Shown: positions 24,960 to 36,139, counted from the stretch's first letter. The stretch: DNA of 64,000 nt from Sipunculus nudus (GCA_026874595.1 CM049309.1:17128576-17192575), one strand, 5' to 3'. The notes: a model not told the origin generated them from the letters alone. Numbers and translations are program-made.

Positions 24960-25789
24960 TTATTCTATTATAAGCTCTGTGACCTTGAAAAGTAGGTCAA
25001 GGTCACCCATCTTCGAACTTGACCAAGATTTTGTCGATATACATCTTCACCAAAGAAATAAAATTCCTATTGTAAATCCTTTCAGAGATATCCCGCTCAC
25101 TAGGCCAAAGTTGAAAGATTTAAGAAAAATTCATTAAAAAACAGAAATTGTGGGTTGTGCCCCCGAACTTGTGCAGCAGTTACAGACCATCAGTCCCTAT
25201 GATCATAGTAAGTATTGTGAAAATCCACCCAATGGTTCCTGAGAAATAAGCTTCTAAATGTTTTTTTCTATAATCAGCTCTAAAACTTAGAAAAAATTGT
25301 CAAGGTCACCCATCTTTGAACTTGACCGAGATTTTGTCAATATACATCTTCACCGAAAAAATAAAGTTCCTACGGTGAATCCTTTTAGAGATATCCCGCT
25401 CACAAGCCCAAAGTTGAAAAATCCGAAAAAAATTCATTTAAAATTAGAAATTGTAGGTGGCGCCGCCAAACTTGTGTAGCAGGTACAGACAATTAGTCCC
25501 AATAATCATAGTAAGTTTTGTGAAAATCCACCAAATGGTTCCTGAGTAATAAGCATCTAAGTGTTTTTCTGTAATCAGCTCTAATATGTAGACATATAGG
25601 TCAAGGTCACCCATCTTCGAACTTGACCGAGATTTTGTCGATATACATCTTTACCGAGGAAATAAAATTCTGACGGTGAATCCTTTTCAAGATATCCCGC
25701 TCACAAGGTAAAAGTTCACGGACGCCGGACGGACGGACGGACAGCTTGGGTGACGACAATAGCCCATCAGCCTAAGGGCTGAGGGCTAA
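24960..25789 (+). mobile_element. Non-autonomous Helitron-like element with ~303-bp tandem repeats
   Basis: GTCAAGGTCACCCATC starts at 24996, 25299 and 25600, giving units of 303 and 301 bp and a truncated third. The tail has GGACGCCGGACGGACGGACG, then a near-perfect hairpin at 25760-25788 (TAGCCC.TCAGCC against GGCTG.AGGGCTA, one bulged A), then GGCTAAAAAC with CTAA at 25786-25789. The end architecture is the same as the element ending at 22196, but the tandem unit is unrelated. Open frames through the units (around 24892-25137 and 25297-25479) are satellite artefacts. Confidence 0.65.
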
Positions 25790-27446
25790 AAACGTTTACA
25801 TTAAAACATACGATAGTTTAGCTTTTTAAAAGCCATTGATAAAGACATTTTACATAAAACTTTACAGACTTCAACATGTTTATGTAGATATACAGAATTC
25901 AATCAACAGGAGTGAGAGATAGAGAGAGAGAGAGAGAGCTAGAGAAAGAAAGAGGGGATAACCCATTTCCATAGGAGAATATGATACAGCTATAGTACCT
26001 TGATTGAAGATCTGGGTTATCAGGTACCCAGTGCTCTCATATTTCATGACAACATATCATGTCATCAACCCAGGCTCAACCAAAGATATCCAATCAACAT
26101 ATAGATCAATTGATCTATTAATTATAGATCAATCAATCTATTAATAGAATTTATTTTTCTTTCACATCTTTAATATACCTGATTAACTTCAACATCTTGA
26201 CAGAATAACTAAGGTGTTTAAAATGCAAAACACCATTTCCATTACACCAGAGTGGCCTACATCCTTTTGTTTTTTATTTCAAATAAAAAAGAGTATTTAA
26301 GTTTTTCGGATTACTGGGGCCGGTACGGGGCTTCCTACAATTATATGTTTTTACAGATTTTAAACGGTGGGATATTAAACAGAAAAAGGACAGTGTTTCA
26401 TAAACCATAATAAAATGGAAAACATGGGCTATATCGAAGAAAAATATGGTATGTGCATAAATGATAACCATGTGTTACTTTAGGTATATATGCAAAGTGT
26501 TAGCGCGTACAGGTATGTATTATACATTAATTCATGCTTAAGTTTTACATAGCTATCCACAATCCAAAAGCTTAAACACATACATGTTCTTTTCTGTTGC
26601 TTTCACTGTGGGAAAACATTAACAATTCTGGAATTCTAAATAAACGTTTATATTCAGGAACTTAAGAACCTTTCCTCATAAAAATATATGAAATTCTATC
26701 ATCTGGCAATACAATTGATCAGAGTATAAAGAGTATTGTAATTTGCGTAATATATATAAGATCACTAAGCTGACGAATATTGTATACATGTTATGAAATC
26801 GACATAGAATTAATATGTAATATTATGAGGTCACTAAGAGGTCATATAAATGAGCTTATCTCGGTATTTGTAAGTAGTAGCACGTTGTTGTGTCATGAGT
26901 AGATTTAATAAAATTAAGTTAATTCGTGAGCAACCGTCGATATGGTTACAAGATAATTACGTACATTAATCATTATGTCACTCAAAGTCACACTTAACCG
27001 GTGCTATTAGTACTGCACGCGCAGGTATATACGTACGTTTGCATATTTTTTGTCACTCATTTAAGTTAAATTTGTACAGTCACGGTTTCTTACCGCATTC
27101 AAAGAATACTCACAAATCCTGCAGAGCAAAACAAATATGCACGGACTTCCTACAACTACACACACACATACACATCCATTATGCAATAAATAGCAGTTAA
27201 AGTAAAATGGACACATAAACTGATAAACTGTACTCATATACAAACATACACACATGCACCCATACATAAAACATACATACACATATATACCCTAATCGTG
27301 ACACACAAACTGCACACCTTTTAATCGGGGTTCATTTTCCCAAACAACGAGAAAATGAAACATAAGTATAATTTATCAAACACATAAATATATATATATA
27401 TATATATTGTGCATAAAATATAACCGCATTTATTAATATATATATA
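25790..27446. other. Non-coding stretch with small repeats
   Basis: A GA-rich tract lies at about 25917-25960. An 18-bp perfect palindrome at 26101-26118 is followed by a near-copy at 26124 (period 23 bp). CA-rich tracts occur at about 27158-27175 and 27236-27290, and a TA tract near 27388. No gene seen. Confidence 0.45.
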
Positions 27447-27690
27447 CCATCGAGGCGTAAAACGCTCGGTTCTCTCCGACGGCGACCCGGGTTCGATCCC
27501 CAGTGTATAGCCAGAGAGCGGGTTGTATAGTTGCCCGTCCAAGGCCGGTGGTTTTCTCCGGGTTCTCCGGTTTCCTCAACCCCTACATTCTGCAGAACGC
27601 CATCATCTGAGCCATAGAGAGTGCCGCGATTAGTTATAATGACTATTTATACAAACCATGTAAAATAAATAAATTTATATTTATATTACA
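27447..27690 (+). mobile_element. tRNA-derived SINE with conserved body and A-rich tail
   Basis: GGTTCGATCCC at 27490-27500 is a perfect pol III B box, preceded by a tRNA-like head (GAGGCGTAAAACGCTCGG). The body contains GTGGTTTTCTCCGGGTTCTC, a block familiar from many invertebrate SINEs. The 3' end is an AAATAAATAAAT-type tail near 27663-27676. It is inserted beside a TA tract. The best-preserved SINE in the window. Confidence 0.7.
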
Positions 27691-28162
27691 GATATATAAA
27701 GAGAGAGAGAGGCCTGACATGTGTATAGTCTTTGTCTGCATGTTTGTGTGTGTGCTTGACAGATACACCAGGGGAGCAATTACGTTAAAATACTGTATAA
27801 CACGCTGGTTTAACTTTACAGAAAACACGCCACGCCCGTATATAATATTTACAGCTACATCGAACAGCAGAGCCAGCATGAAACCAACAGTCCTGTACAA
27901 GTCATCGGTTTCCCTGACTGAGACAGGGTCGGCCTAGTTCGTGTAGTAGGTTTTCTCTGGCCGTGAGCCGCCGGGATAGATTTGTTATATAAACGTGTGT
28001 CTGTGTTTGATGGGCGCTGCCGACCAACAGCTGCGATGATTATGTCATAAATACTCTAGACATAATCCATAGGTATTAAACGAAACAGGAGATAACAGAG
28101 ATCATAAATCATGCTTATATAAAAACGTACAGTGCTTGGTCCCTGGTACACACTGGTATTAT

Positions 28163-28165
<3 letters not shown>

Positions 28166-28216
<51 letters not shown>
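28166..28216. repeat. (TA)n microsatellite
   Basis: About 25 TA units. Confidence 0.95.
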
Positions 28217-28218
<2 letters not shown>

Positions 28219-28295
28219 CTAACATTCCTATACACCATGAAAGTATTGATATACAGATACTAGTTATAAGTTTAATGAGAATACGTATTCATGTA

Positions 28296-28467
28296 GTGGA
28301 GCCTGAGTAATAAGACCTGTAGAACTTTCCAAAAGTGGTCTTAAATCACAAGTGGTCTTATTGGTTAGGTCAGTTATAGCCAATGTAAAAGCGTTTGGCT
28401 CACTCATGGGTAGACGTAATAGATAGGTGGTCTTATTAGAAAGGGGTCTTTCAGACAGGTTCCATTG
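28296..28467. mobile_element. Tc1/mariner-type MITE, TA-flanked
   Basis: The ends are imperfect inverted repeats: GTGGAGCCTGAGTAATAAGA on the left and, reading inward on the other strand, CAATGGAACCTGTCTGAAAG on the right. Both are flanked by TA (28294-28295 and 28468-28469). The interior repeats GTGGTCTTA-type motifs. About 172 bp, no coding capacity. TA flanks and a TGGAACCTG-like end fit a Tc1/mariner-derived MITE. Confidence 0.55.
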
Positions 28468-28499
28468 TATTAACATGAATATGAACATATATATGAACA

Positions 28500-29108
28500 T
28501 ATGTTGGACGTTTATACATTCCCCCCCCCCTCTCTCTCAGAGTAATATAACGGTTGATCTATTCCCTCTCCCAGTCTGTTTGTCGGTCTGCATGCCTGTC
28601 TCACTAGCGGTTTCTGCCTCTCTGTCTCTCTCTTTCTGTCTCTTTCTCTCTTCCTTTTCTACATGATTACACACACAGACCGATCTGCTTTGAGAACAAT
28701 TTGTGCCCTGCGTGACGACAGAGAGTAATATTCCTTGGTGAATAATTTATCAGTTTGGAATTACTCCGGGCAAGGAGCGTGGGTATTGATTTATCCCAGC
28801 GGAGTATATGTAACTCCGTATGTGTGATAATCTGACCATTTATGTGTCCAGTACATACAACATGGATTGGTGACATTGGTGAAACTCCTTTTATTTATTA
28901 TTTTATTGATAATATATTCTTTTGTTGATGAATATCTTACGTGTGTGTGCGAGCGTTAAATTGTGTGTGCACAACTTAAACATTTATAATTTTTTTCATT
29001 TACTTCCGGAAATATTAATGTGTACGTAAGTATAAAAAAAACAATGCTAAAGTAGATATAAATCATGAAAAACACACGTACGAACCATCATAAGCATGCA
29101 TGCACAGT

Positions 29109-29142
<34 letters not shown>

Positions 29143-29960
29143 GAGAGAGGGATACCAGCACATATACCTGCAAACAAACTTTCACACACGGACACAAATA
29201 AGACATGTACACAGGTATATGTACAATATCTTAAGTCTAAAAATATACAGGTATGAATATATGCTAAATATGAATATACATATCTCCCTACGACGCATTC
29301 AAATTGGGTATATACAGTAGAACGAATGATTCATAGTTGTATTACATAGGTGTTTATACACTCATAAAAAACAGTCAGCAGAAAACAATAAACATGCGCG
29401 TTTTGGCTTGTGTATATACGACGAAACACAACCTTATATTATATCCACACATATATGATAACCGCTGATCTGTCAAACGTTTACGTGACTTTAAGGTAAA
29501 CAAGTCACTTCTTTAATAAGTACCGTTGTAATACATACAATCACGGTATGATCAAGGTCCAGGTAAACACGTACAAAATGCACTAACAATGTCGTCTTGT
29601 CAATATATAGCTGCTCGGATTGTCTGTCTTTTGAGTGGTTCGGGTGTTTTTATGAGGGAGGGTAGGGAGTGTCGGGTCGCCATGTGTAACGGCATAAAAA
29701 TGTACACCTGCCATGCCATTGTGACTGTTGTACTTCCGCCACAATAGATATCATAGTGACACACGCCAATGTGTTTTATACACCTATACTATATGTTCTT
29801 TATCATGGGCACATATACATGTGCACCCCAATAAAAACAAGCGCACACACACAATCCTTTACCTCTTTTTCATAAGCTAGTTGATTCCTATATTATAAAA
29901 ACTTTCAATAAATAAAGAAAACTTACATTATATAGATAAATATACATTATTATATTTATG
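28500..29960. other. Non-coding stretch with a (GA)n tract
   Basis: A C-run at about 28521-28530, pyrimidine-rich CTGT/CTCT tracts at 28560-28660, and (GA)n at 29112-29139. No gene seen. Confidence 0.45.
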
Positions 29961-30007
29961 GAGGAATCAAATTTTATCGGACATTTTTACTACTCCGTAA
30001 TTTCGTG
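29961..30007 (+). mobile_element. Fragment of the hammerhead-bearing repeat family
   Basis: Begins GAGGAATCAAAT and ends TTTCGTG, matching 23286-23332 at about 37 of 47 positions without gaps. The part that would hold the ribozyme core is replaced by a (TA)n-rich tract (about 30010-30108). Confidence 0.5.
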
Positions 30008-30069
30008 TATATATACATATAAATGTATTTATATATATAAACACCATACAATTTATATATATATATATA

Positions 30070-30109
<40 letters not shown>

Positions 30110-30353
30110 AACAAAAGAAAAAATGAACAATTATATCATTTTTGTGTAGATGTCTACCGCTTAGATACTAAGTGTATAAAATGACATGCACACATTAATC
30201 TATGTGTGTGTTGGGGCAGAACCAGACAGCCGAGTTTAAATCCAAGCTACACTATTGCTTACTTAAGGCTTAAGAATTACTGGTAACGTAAAATCCAATC
30301 AAATGAAACAGAGAGAAGGAAACAGGAGAAATATTAGACTAAATAAAACTTAC

Positions 30354-30605
30354 CATTTCATGACGTAATTTCTCCATCGCATCATCCACCGTCGTCCGTC
30401 TGTGTCCTGATTTTGTTTGTCCATCTCCAGCACATGACTGCACATCATTTCCAACTGGGCTGGTTAGCCTCTTCTTTCTATCTTGGACCACTTTAAGCCT
30501 GTTCACATAGAACTCTCTACAGGCATTTGACAGTTCAATAGCTGCGGTGTAGTCGTCCATAGCCTCACCGTCGTCAGTTTGTACAGTAATCCTCGGTAAA
30601 TCCAT
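30354..30605 (-). CDS. Candidate first coding exon, 84 codons, unrecognised protein
   Basis: Minus-strand ATG in an AAAAAATGG context opens an 84-codon frame (MDLPRITVQTDDGEAMDDYT at the start) that ends exactly before GTAAGT (30348-30353), leaving phase 0. The protein is mixed and charged, starts with an acidic stretch and continues with basic KKR and HRR clusters. Its C-terminal TVDDAMEKLRHEM looks helical. It has no signal peptide or membrane segment. Composition is unlike the microsatellite frames around it. Upstream sequence (30700-31200) is CpG-richer, as expected of a promoter. Later exons would lie below 30354 but none was identified. No family recognised; it could still be a chance frame. 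Confidence 0.55.
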
Positions 30606-31200
30606 TTTTTATATATTTTATATGATACAATATACAGGCAGGTAATATTATTAACGCACCTGTCGGCTAAACATGAACACGTGAGACGCACACAATAACA
30701 TGAGACACGATATCTTGAAGCGTTCAGGCGCACGGGTTCAACAATCCAAACTAACCTGGCTGTTAAATGCTGCCAATTTGCTGAACAGTCAAACAGATTT
30801 GCTGTGTCTAGGTGCCAGTGTCCGTGGCCGTCCGGTTCTCACACTAAAGAAGCTCACTCTGGCGGGCAGGTGTGGGATAGGAGCGTGTTAACCCGACTGT
30901 CGGCCCGTCAGCTGTGTATATGAATGCAAACCACACACTCGCAACATGGCCGGGTGATAACATCACTGTATACAAAACGTAACGCCACAACCCAGGTGCC
31001 GCATTCCTAAACCCGTTGTCAGTTTCGGCAGGTAAAAAGGCCGTATATAAACCCCGGCGGCCTTTGTTGTCGGTTTCACAGCATAATGTCAATTTCTTGT
31101 TTATAGCCGAGCTCTGTTAACCGTTGGCGCAAGCGGCCCACCTGCGGACCAAGGCCAGAGTGATTCCTCTGTTGGCTGCCCGCACCGCGCTTTAAAATCA
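30606..31200 (-). promoter_or_regulatory. CpG-richer upstream region of the exon at 30354-30605
   Basis: About 30780-31200 is visibly richer in G+C and CpG than its surroundings. The minus strand carries TTTATATA near 31042-31050. The position directly 5' of the candidate first exon makes it the natural place for a promoter. Transcription start and 5' UTR structure cannot be fixed from sequence alone. Confidence 0.3.
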
Positions 31201-32456
31201 GCGAACCGCTGTAATTATTATAATTCCTAACTACACTTTCGCTGTTGCCACCCACATTTAATAAGACTGGGTGCTATTGAGATGACCTACTTAAGTTTAT
31301 CGCGTGTAGCTACTTGATAATCAGGTTCATGTCTATAATGATATAGTTGTTGTGTAGTTGTAACAATCTTATCTTGTAGCTGATAAACCGAAGACACGAG
31401 ACAATAAGCAATTCTCAATACATTAATAAAATGTATTTAATTTCCTGTAATTAAGAGTCTCAGAAAACCTATTTTTAACTGCATCTATCATATGTATTCT
31501 ACAGAAGCGTCAACATTGCCAGTCTTTATGTGTATTATGAAACTGTCGGGGTATTCAAATAAAAGCCTTGCGGACAAAGAGTATTGCCGAATTAGTTAAT
31601 TGTCTCTTAAATGTCAAATCCGTCAGCTTCTCTTAGCTAGTTCGGCGTATTATTCGGCGTATTATATGTAGCAAAATATGACCCATAACCACATCAATTG
31701 ATTTTTGTGTGTGTTCAAAAAGAGAGGGTGTGTGTGTGTGGGGGGGGGGGGGCTCCGAGTGCCGACAGGCATTTATTTACTTTGAATACAGCCATTATAG
31801 ACAAAGTTTCCCATCAGATCACGATAGTTAGGTCTGTAAGTGTAATACTGTATTACTCATTTTAACGGATAAACTGCTACATTAAAATACTGGTGAAAGA
31901 AATTCCGTTATAATCGTGCCATGGTGCGCCTGGAGAATGCACCCTGTTGACCTCGGCCTTAACATAGGGATCTGTGAGCGAGGTAATTCCAGTCACCACC
32001 TGACGGACAATATTTCACCGTCCCCACCCTTCTACTATTCGTCTAGGCCTATTGTTTGTGAAGCTAATTAACAATTCCACACTTGGCAGTGAGGCAGTTG
32101 GAATGTGATAGACTTTTAACCTTATTACTCCCGACGTCTGTCTGTGTTTACAAAAAGGATGTATGAAAAAGAATATTATATGCGACATTGTAATTCGCCT
32201 TATGATGAATTGTCAGCAATGACGCCGATCAAGATTTTTTTGTACCTCTGTTTCACAGGAAGGAAGTCACACTGGAAGCGACATCTTGTGGTAGAAATTC
32301 GATTTTTTTTTTTCAATATGAGGTCATAAGGGTCCTGAGGTAGAAATTAAATAATTAAATCGTTGAATTAACAGAACTCAGGCTTTTGCGAATATACATC
32401 AGATCACCGAGATATTTTAAAATCTGAAGAAAACGTTGACAGCAAAAGGTGCATAC
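31201..32456. other. Non-coding stretch with a GT/G-run
   Basis: A (GT)n tract followed by about 13 G lies at 31727-31752. No gene or repeat boundary recognised. Confidence 0.4.
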
Positions 32457-32885
32457 TGTTACGAAGACAAATTTTTCAGGAGAAAATACTGGGCCGATCT
32501 TGGATTCGAACCCATGTCGGTGGCGCACAAGTCCGGCGTACCAACCGCTTCGCTAGAAAAGCAAGCTTCACCTGAGAGACAGTTCGGTCCGTCTTTATGT
32601 CACCCCGTCACACATCCCTTCTTAAGAGCGTTCTGCTGTCAGAACAAGACAATTATCACAGAAGTCACACTTTGGTGAGCTTATTCCCTGGGCCACAAGT
32701 TTACCGTCATCCCGGACGAGCGCCCATTTTGTTACGAAGACAAATTTTTCAGGGGAAAATACTGGGCCGATCCGGGATTCGAACCCATGTCGGTGGCGCA
32801 CAAGTCCGGCGTACCAACCGCTTCGCTAGAAAAGCAAGCTTCCATAGCGAGACAGTTCGGTCCGCCTTTATGTCACCCCGTAACA
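32457..32885 (-). mobile_element. TRIM retrotransposon with tRNA-like LTRs
   Basis: Two direct repeats of exactly 156 bp (32457-32612, 32730-32885; 10 differences) begin TGTTACG and end CGTCACA and CGTAACA. They are flanked by the 4-bp target duplication ATAC (32453-32456, 32886-32889). Read on the minus strand, 3 nt after the first LTR comes TGGGCGCTCGTCCGGGAT (32709-32726), matching the 3' end complement of tRNA-Pro at 17 of 18 positions: a primer-binding site. A purine tract AAGAAGGGA precedes the second LTR. The 117-bp interior has no coding capacity. Each LTR also holds pol III A and B boxes. This is the architecture of a terminal-repeat retrotransposon in miniature, mobilised in trans. 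Confidence 0.8.
32775..32828 (-). promoter_or_regulatory. Pol III A and B boxes inside the 5' LTR
   Basis: On the element's sense (minus) strand, TAGCGAAGCGG (32818-32828) matches TRGYNNANNGG and GGTTCGAATCC (32775-32785) matches GGTTCGANNCC, with 32 nt between them, a normal tRNA spacing. The other LTR has both boxes intact at 32545-32555 and 32502-32512. The segment between includes ACGCCGGACTTGTG, close to ACGCCAGACTTGTG in the SINE at 4397-4625. Confidence 0.65.
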
Positions 32886-32922
32886 ATACATATTTCAAAC
32901 ACACACAAACAGAAGTAGTATA

Positions 32923-32986
32923 GCAGTAGTAGTAGAAGTAGTAGAAGAAGTAGTTGTAGTAATAATAATAATAATAGTAATAATAA

Positions 32987-33025
<39 letters not shown>

Positions 33026-33026
33026 T

Positions 33027-33057
<31 letters not shown>

Positions 33058-33113
33058 TTATTATTATTATACAAATAATATTAATAATAAAAATAATAAT
33101 ACAAATAATAACC
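32923..33113. repeat. Trinucleotide array, (TAG/TAA)n then (AAT)n-(ATT)n palindrome
   Basis: Starts as TAG/AAG repeats, becomes (AAT)n, then switches to (ATT)n at about 33024. The switch makes a long self-complementary inverted repeat of roughly 40 bases per arm able to extrude as a hairpin. Confidence 0.9.
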
Positions 33114-35827
33114 GGCTGGAATTTACACCAATCTAAACTCAGTTTGTTGTGATAATGTTGTACAAAACCTAACGATTTGTTATGATTCGGCCAGCTCCAA
33201 AATAGACTTTTTCAAGGCACTAGCGACATATGTTGGCGACGATTGACCCTTAAAGTTCCGGACCGTTTTATCAACGAAAATAGTCGCTAATTGCTATATA
33301 TGTCAAATGATGGAAGTAACAAATCCTGTCTTATCATTAGAAATTTGTGAAATGTATCTTCTTTCAATTAACAATACCTGCCAAGCTTATTCAAAGGACC
33401 CAAGCGCCATTTCTGCCCTCTTACATCTTCAGCGTCAGAGTGCCTGTACATCTTGTATCAAGGACCCCACTGTAACGCTCGATGAAGATGTATATATCTT
33501 CGTCTTTCTTGAAAACGCATTATGGCCTACAGGTACGCTTTCACTTGACATAAACCAGACCAACTGTAAGCATTTTGGTATACTTTCTAACAACATCTAC
33601 CATGTGCGAGAAAAAATTGTATTAATTCATCATATTTCTAAATCCCTCTGCTCGTTTGTTGTACTTCTGACCACATGAATACAAGTACTTGACGATAGCC
33701 AATTGTATTAAATCATCACCCGTAGCCTAACATTAAGATTATCGGTTGTTCAGTACGATATCAATGCAACAGAATTGATGACCGTTAAAGTACATTCTCC
33801 TGTATGGCTTTAGGGTCACTATTCCAATATTAATGCCTAATGAGTTGTGTATTCACCGTAATGCGTGCAGTGCACATGCTCATGGAAAAGGTCAATCAAA
33901 ATTACCGCCTTACATTCACGCGTATCCCTGATTAAGACCATCTGCATCGACAAGGTGTTGTCGTGGTTCTTACAAACCACCTCAACTACATAATTATAAT
34001 TCCATGTGCTTTAAATGAAGCGATCAATCTAAAAAAATACACATAAGGGAACATGTTAGTTGAAAACCAAATCCGCCCGGTTTGTCCTATATTTCCTTTT
34101 ATTCATATTTTGTTATATTTCCTTGTTCTCTCATTCTCATGAGTGCACTGTATATGACGTTGCGTGTCATAGTTATATATTTTGCGTAAGCCACTTTTAT
34201 CATATTGTCATTGATAATTGTATTTTACAGGATTTTGAAAATGTATGAATTATATTTCCCTACAGGGCTCTGTGGCAGATTAGACAATCTTTTCTGAACG
34301 GTTTATCGTGTATAAATATGTTTAAATAAATAAAATTTAAAATAAAGAAAAAACAGATCGGGTGAAGACATAACCTCCTACAAACAGATAATTAAGAAAT
34401 GTTTCGGATTCTGCGCCTTTGAGATAGTAAAGAAGAGTGCTGCGTTTATTTATCCGCTTCATTATACCTGGCACCCTAGAAGAGTGAGAATAAATGCTTA
34501 ACGCGATAGGAAAGGGGCGGGAGGTCAAAAGAAATAGATTACAGTCCTAGAACGGGAGGAGTGTATGAAATATGGCACTATTACCGTCTTAAACATTCCG
34601 TTTCTCAAAAATGACGTAAAGAGCAGACGACGGTTGTGCCATTTTGACCTTTAAACAAGGAGAGCCGAGGAGAAGAACGAGGAGTAGGATAAATCATGAC
34701 ATTTTTTTCTACAAAAGTTGCAGAAAATTAAATAAAAAATGTTGAAAAATGCAAGAAAAATAGACAATGTATGCCTGGAAAATATAAGCAACAAACTGCC
34801 TGACCAGGGCATGCAGACAGCATCCTCATATCGTAACAAGATAAAGCAAGATACAATATTGTTAACGGTTCTCCGCACGCCAAAAATAACATGAGGGCAA
34901 GACCAGACGATCCATTACCCATACAATGTCTGTGATGCGAATGATCTATTTAAACAAACATACGCGTTCAATTCAATCCACAAATGTATGTACACTAAGA
35001 AATCGCTTACTTCTAAAAAAAATATATACAATGATTGTAAAGGTTTCGCTGTTTTTGTTGTTTTTTTTTTAAAAATAAAAATACGATTAGACAAATGTTC
35101 TGATAAGGCAACGTTTCTCACAGGATTAGTTTATTGGAACGACAATATGCCCATGTATACCGGTAGTATACCTGTTGAAAATAAACATGGTTTATTTCGC
35201 ATATCCGTAACCTCAATTATTCGAACTATTTTTATGTCCGCCAAGCTTTTCTGATATTCGTAATTTTTCTGTATTTTAAAATGCTGAAACTCATGGTCAG
35301 GTCTTAGATTGATTGGCCCCTCTTTTCTCGGTTCTTCAGCATGGCAATAACACAGTTAAGATGTCAACAGAAAATTTAAAAAGGCCGATTTATGAAAAAA
35401 ATAATTAACACAGGTTAACGTATTCCCATGCGTATAGTCTGTCATTATTCTTATAAGGGGGACGTGTTGCTGAACTCAGGATAAAATATTTTCATCCAGT
35501 GTGGGGAACATACAAGTCATCAATCCTTACTTTTATTTTCGTCAGCGACCTCGATACGACGAACCTTTTATTTTCGTTCCGAGAAAATGTTTCAGGAGAT
35601 TTGATAGCATCGAAAATGGCTGGCAGATATCGCCACCGACCAAATATTTTCACCACTGTGACCTGTTGTTTACAACCCACTTTGATATGAAAATGAAAAT
35701 TAAAAAAAAAATGTTCATCAGACCCAATTGGACCTTACTGATATTAAGCATTGTGGATTTTCACCATGGTTTTTAAGATAGTGAAAGGTGTCTATTCCGG
35801 TTTCTCCTTATGAACTTTTTTTAATAG
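33114..35827. other. Non-coding stretch, no assured gene
   Basis: The longest frame (33307-33678, 123 codons) has no splice or family support. Nothing else recognised. Confidence 0.4.
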
Positions 35828-35970
35828 ATATAGGCCATAAAAAACCCGATCCCAACGCAGATATGATGTTCATTTTGTTTATATCCAAGTGTTTATAACA
35901 TGGGGGGGTCCCGCCAAAATAATCCAAACACAATCAACAAGACATCTGGCGGTAGCCGTGACAACCCGAC
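35828..35970 (+). mobile_element. Dispersed repeat family F4, copy 1
   Basis: Shares ATAGGCC..AAAAAA, GTTTATATCCA, GTTTATAAC and TCAACAAG..TCTGG in the same order with 45570-45690. Diverged; ends undefined. Confidence 0.45.
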
Positions 35971-36139
35971 TAAGTAGGCAATCGGATAATTGGGCTGGTA
36001 AGCCTACTCGAGTCGTATACTAGTAATATAGAGGAATGTATCGCAGTGGTCTTGCATCTGGTTGCATTCATATTGTGGTAAACGACCCATAATCTCAATA
36101 TTATGCTAAAAATGGTGAATAAACACAATAGTATACATG

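Noticed and set aside
24892..25479. Repeated open frames containing SRSPIFELDRDFVNIHLH-like peptides
   Set aside because: They lie entirely inside the 303-bp tandem repeat of a Helitron-like element and recur with the unit; the third unit does not keep the frame.
27447..27515. A functional tRNA gene
   Set aside because: The B box is perfect but the head does not fold into a full cloverleaf and continues into a SINE body with an A-rich tail.
32457..32885. The two 156-bp copies as simple duplicated SINEs
   Set aside because: Equal length, TG...CA ends, shared target duplication, primer-binding site and purine tract are explained only by an LTR pair.
33307..33678. 123-codon plus frame
   Set aside because: Low-complexity-free but without recognisable domain, splice signals or conserved context; expected by chance in 64 kb.
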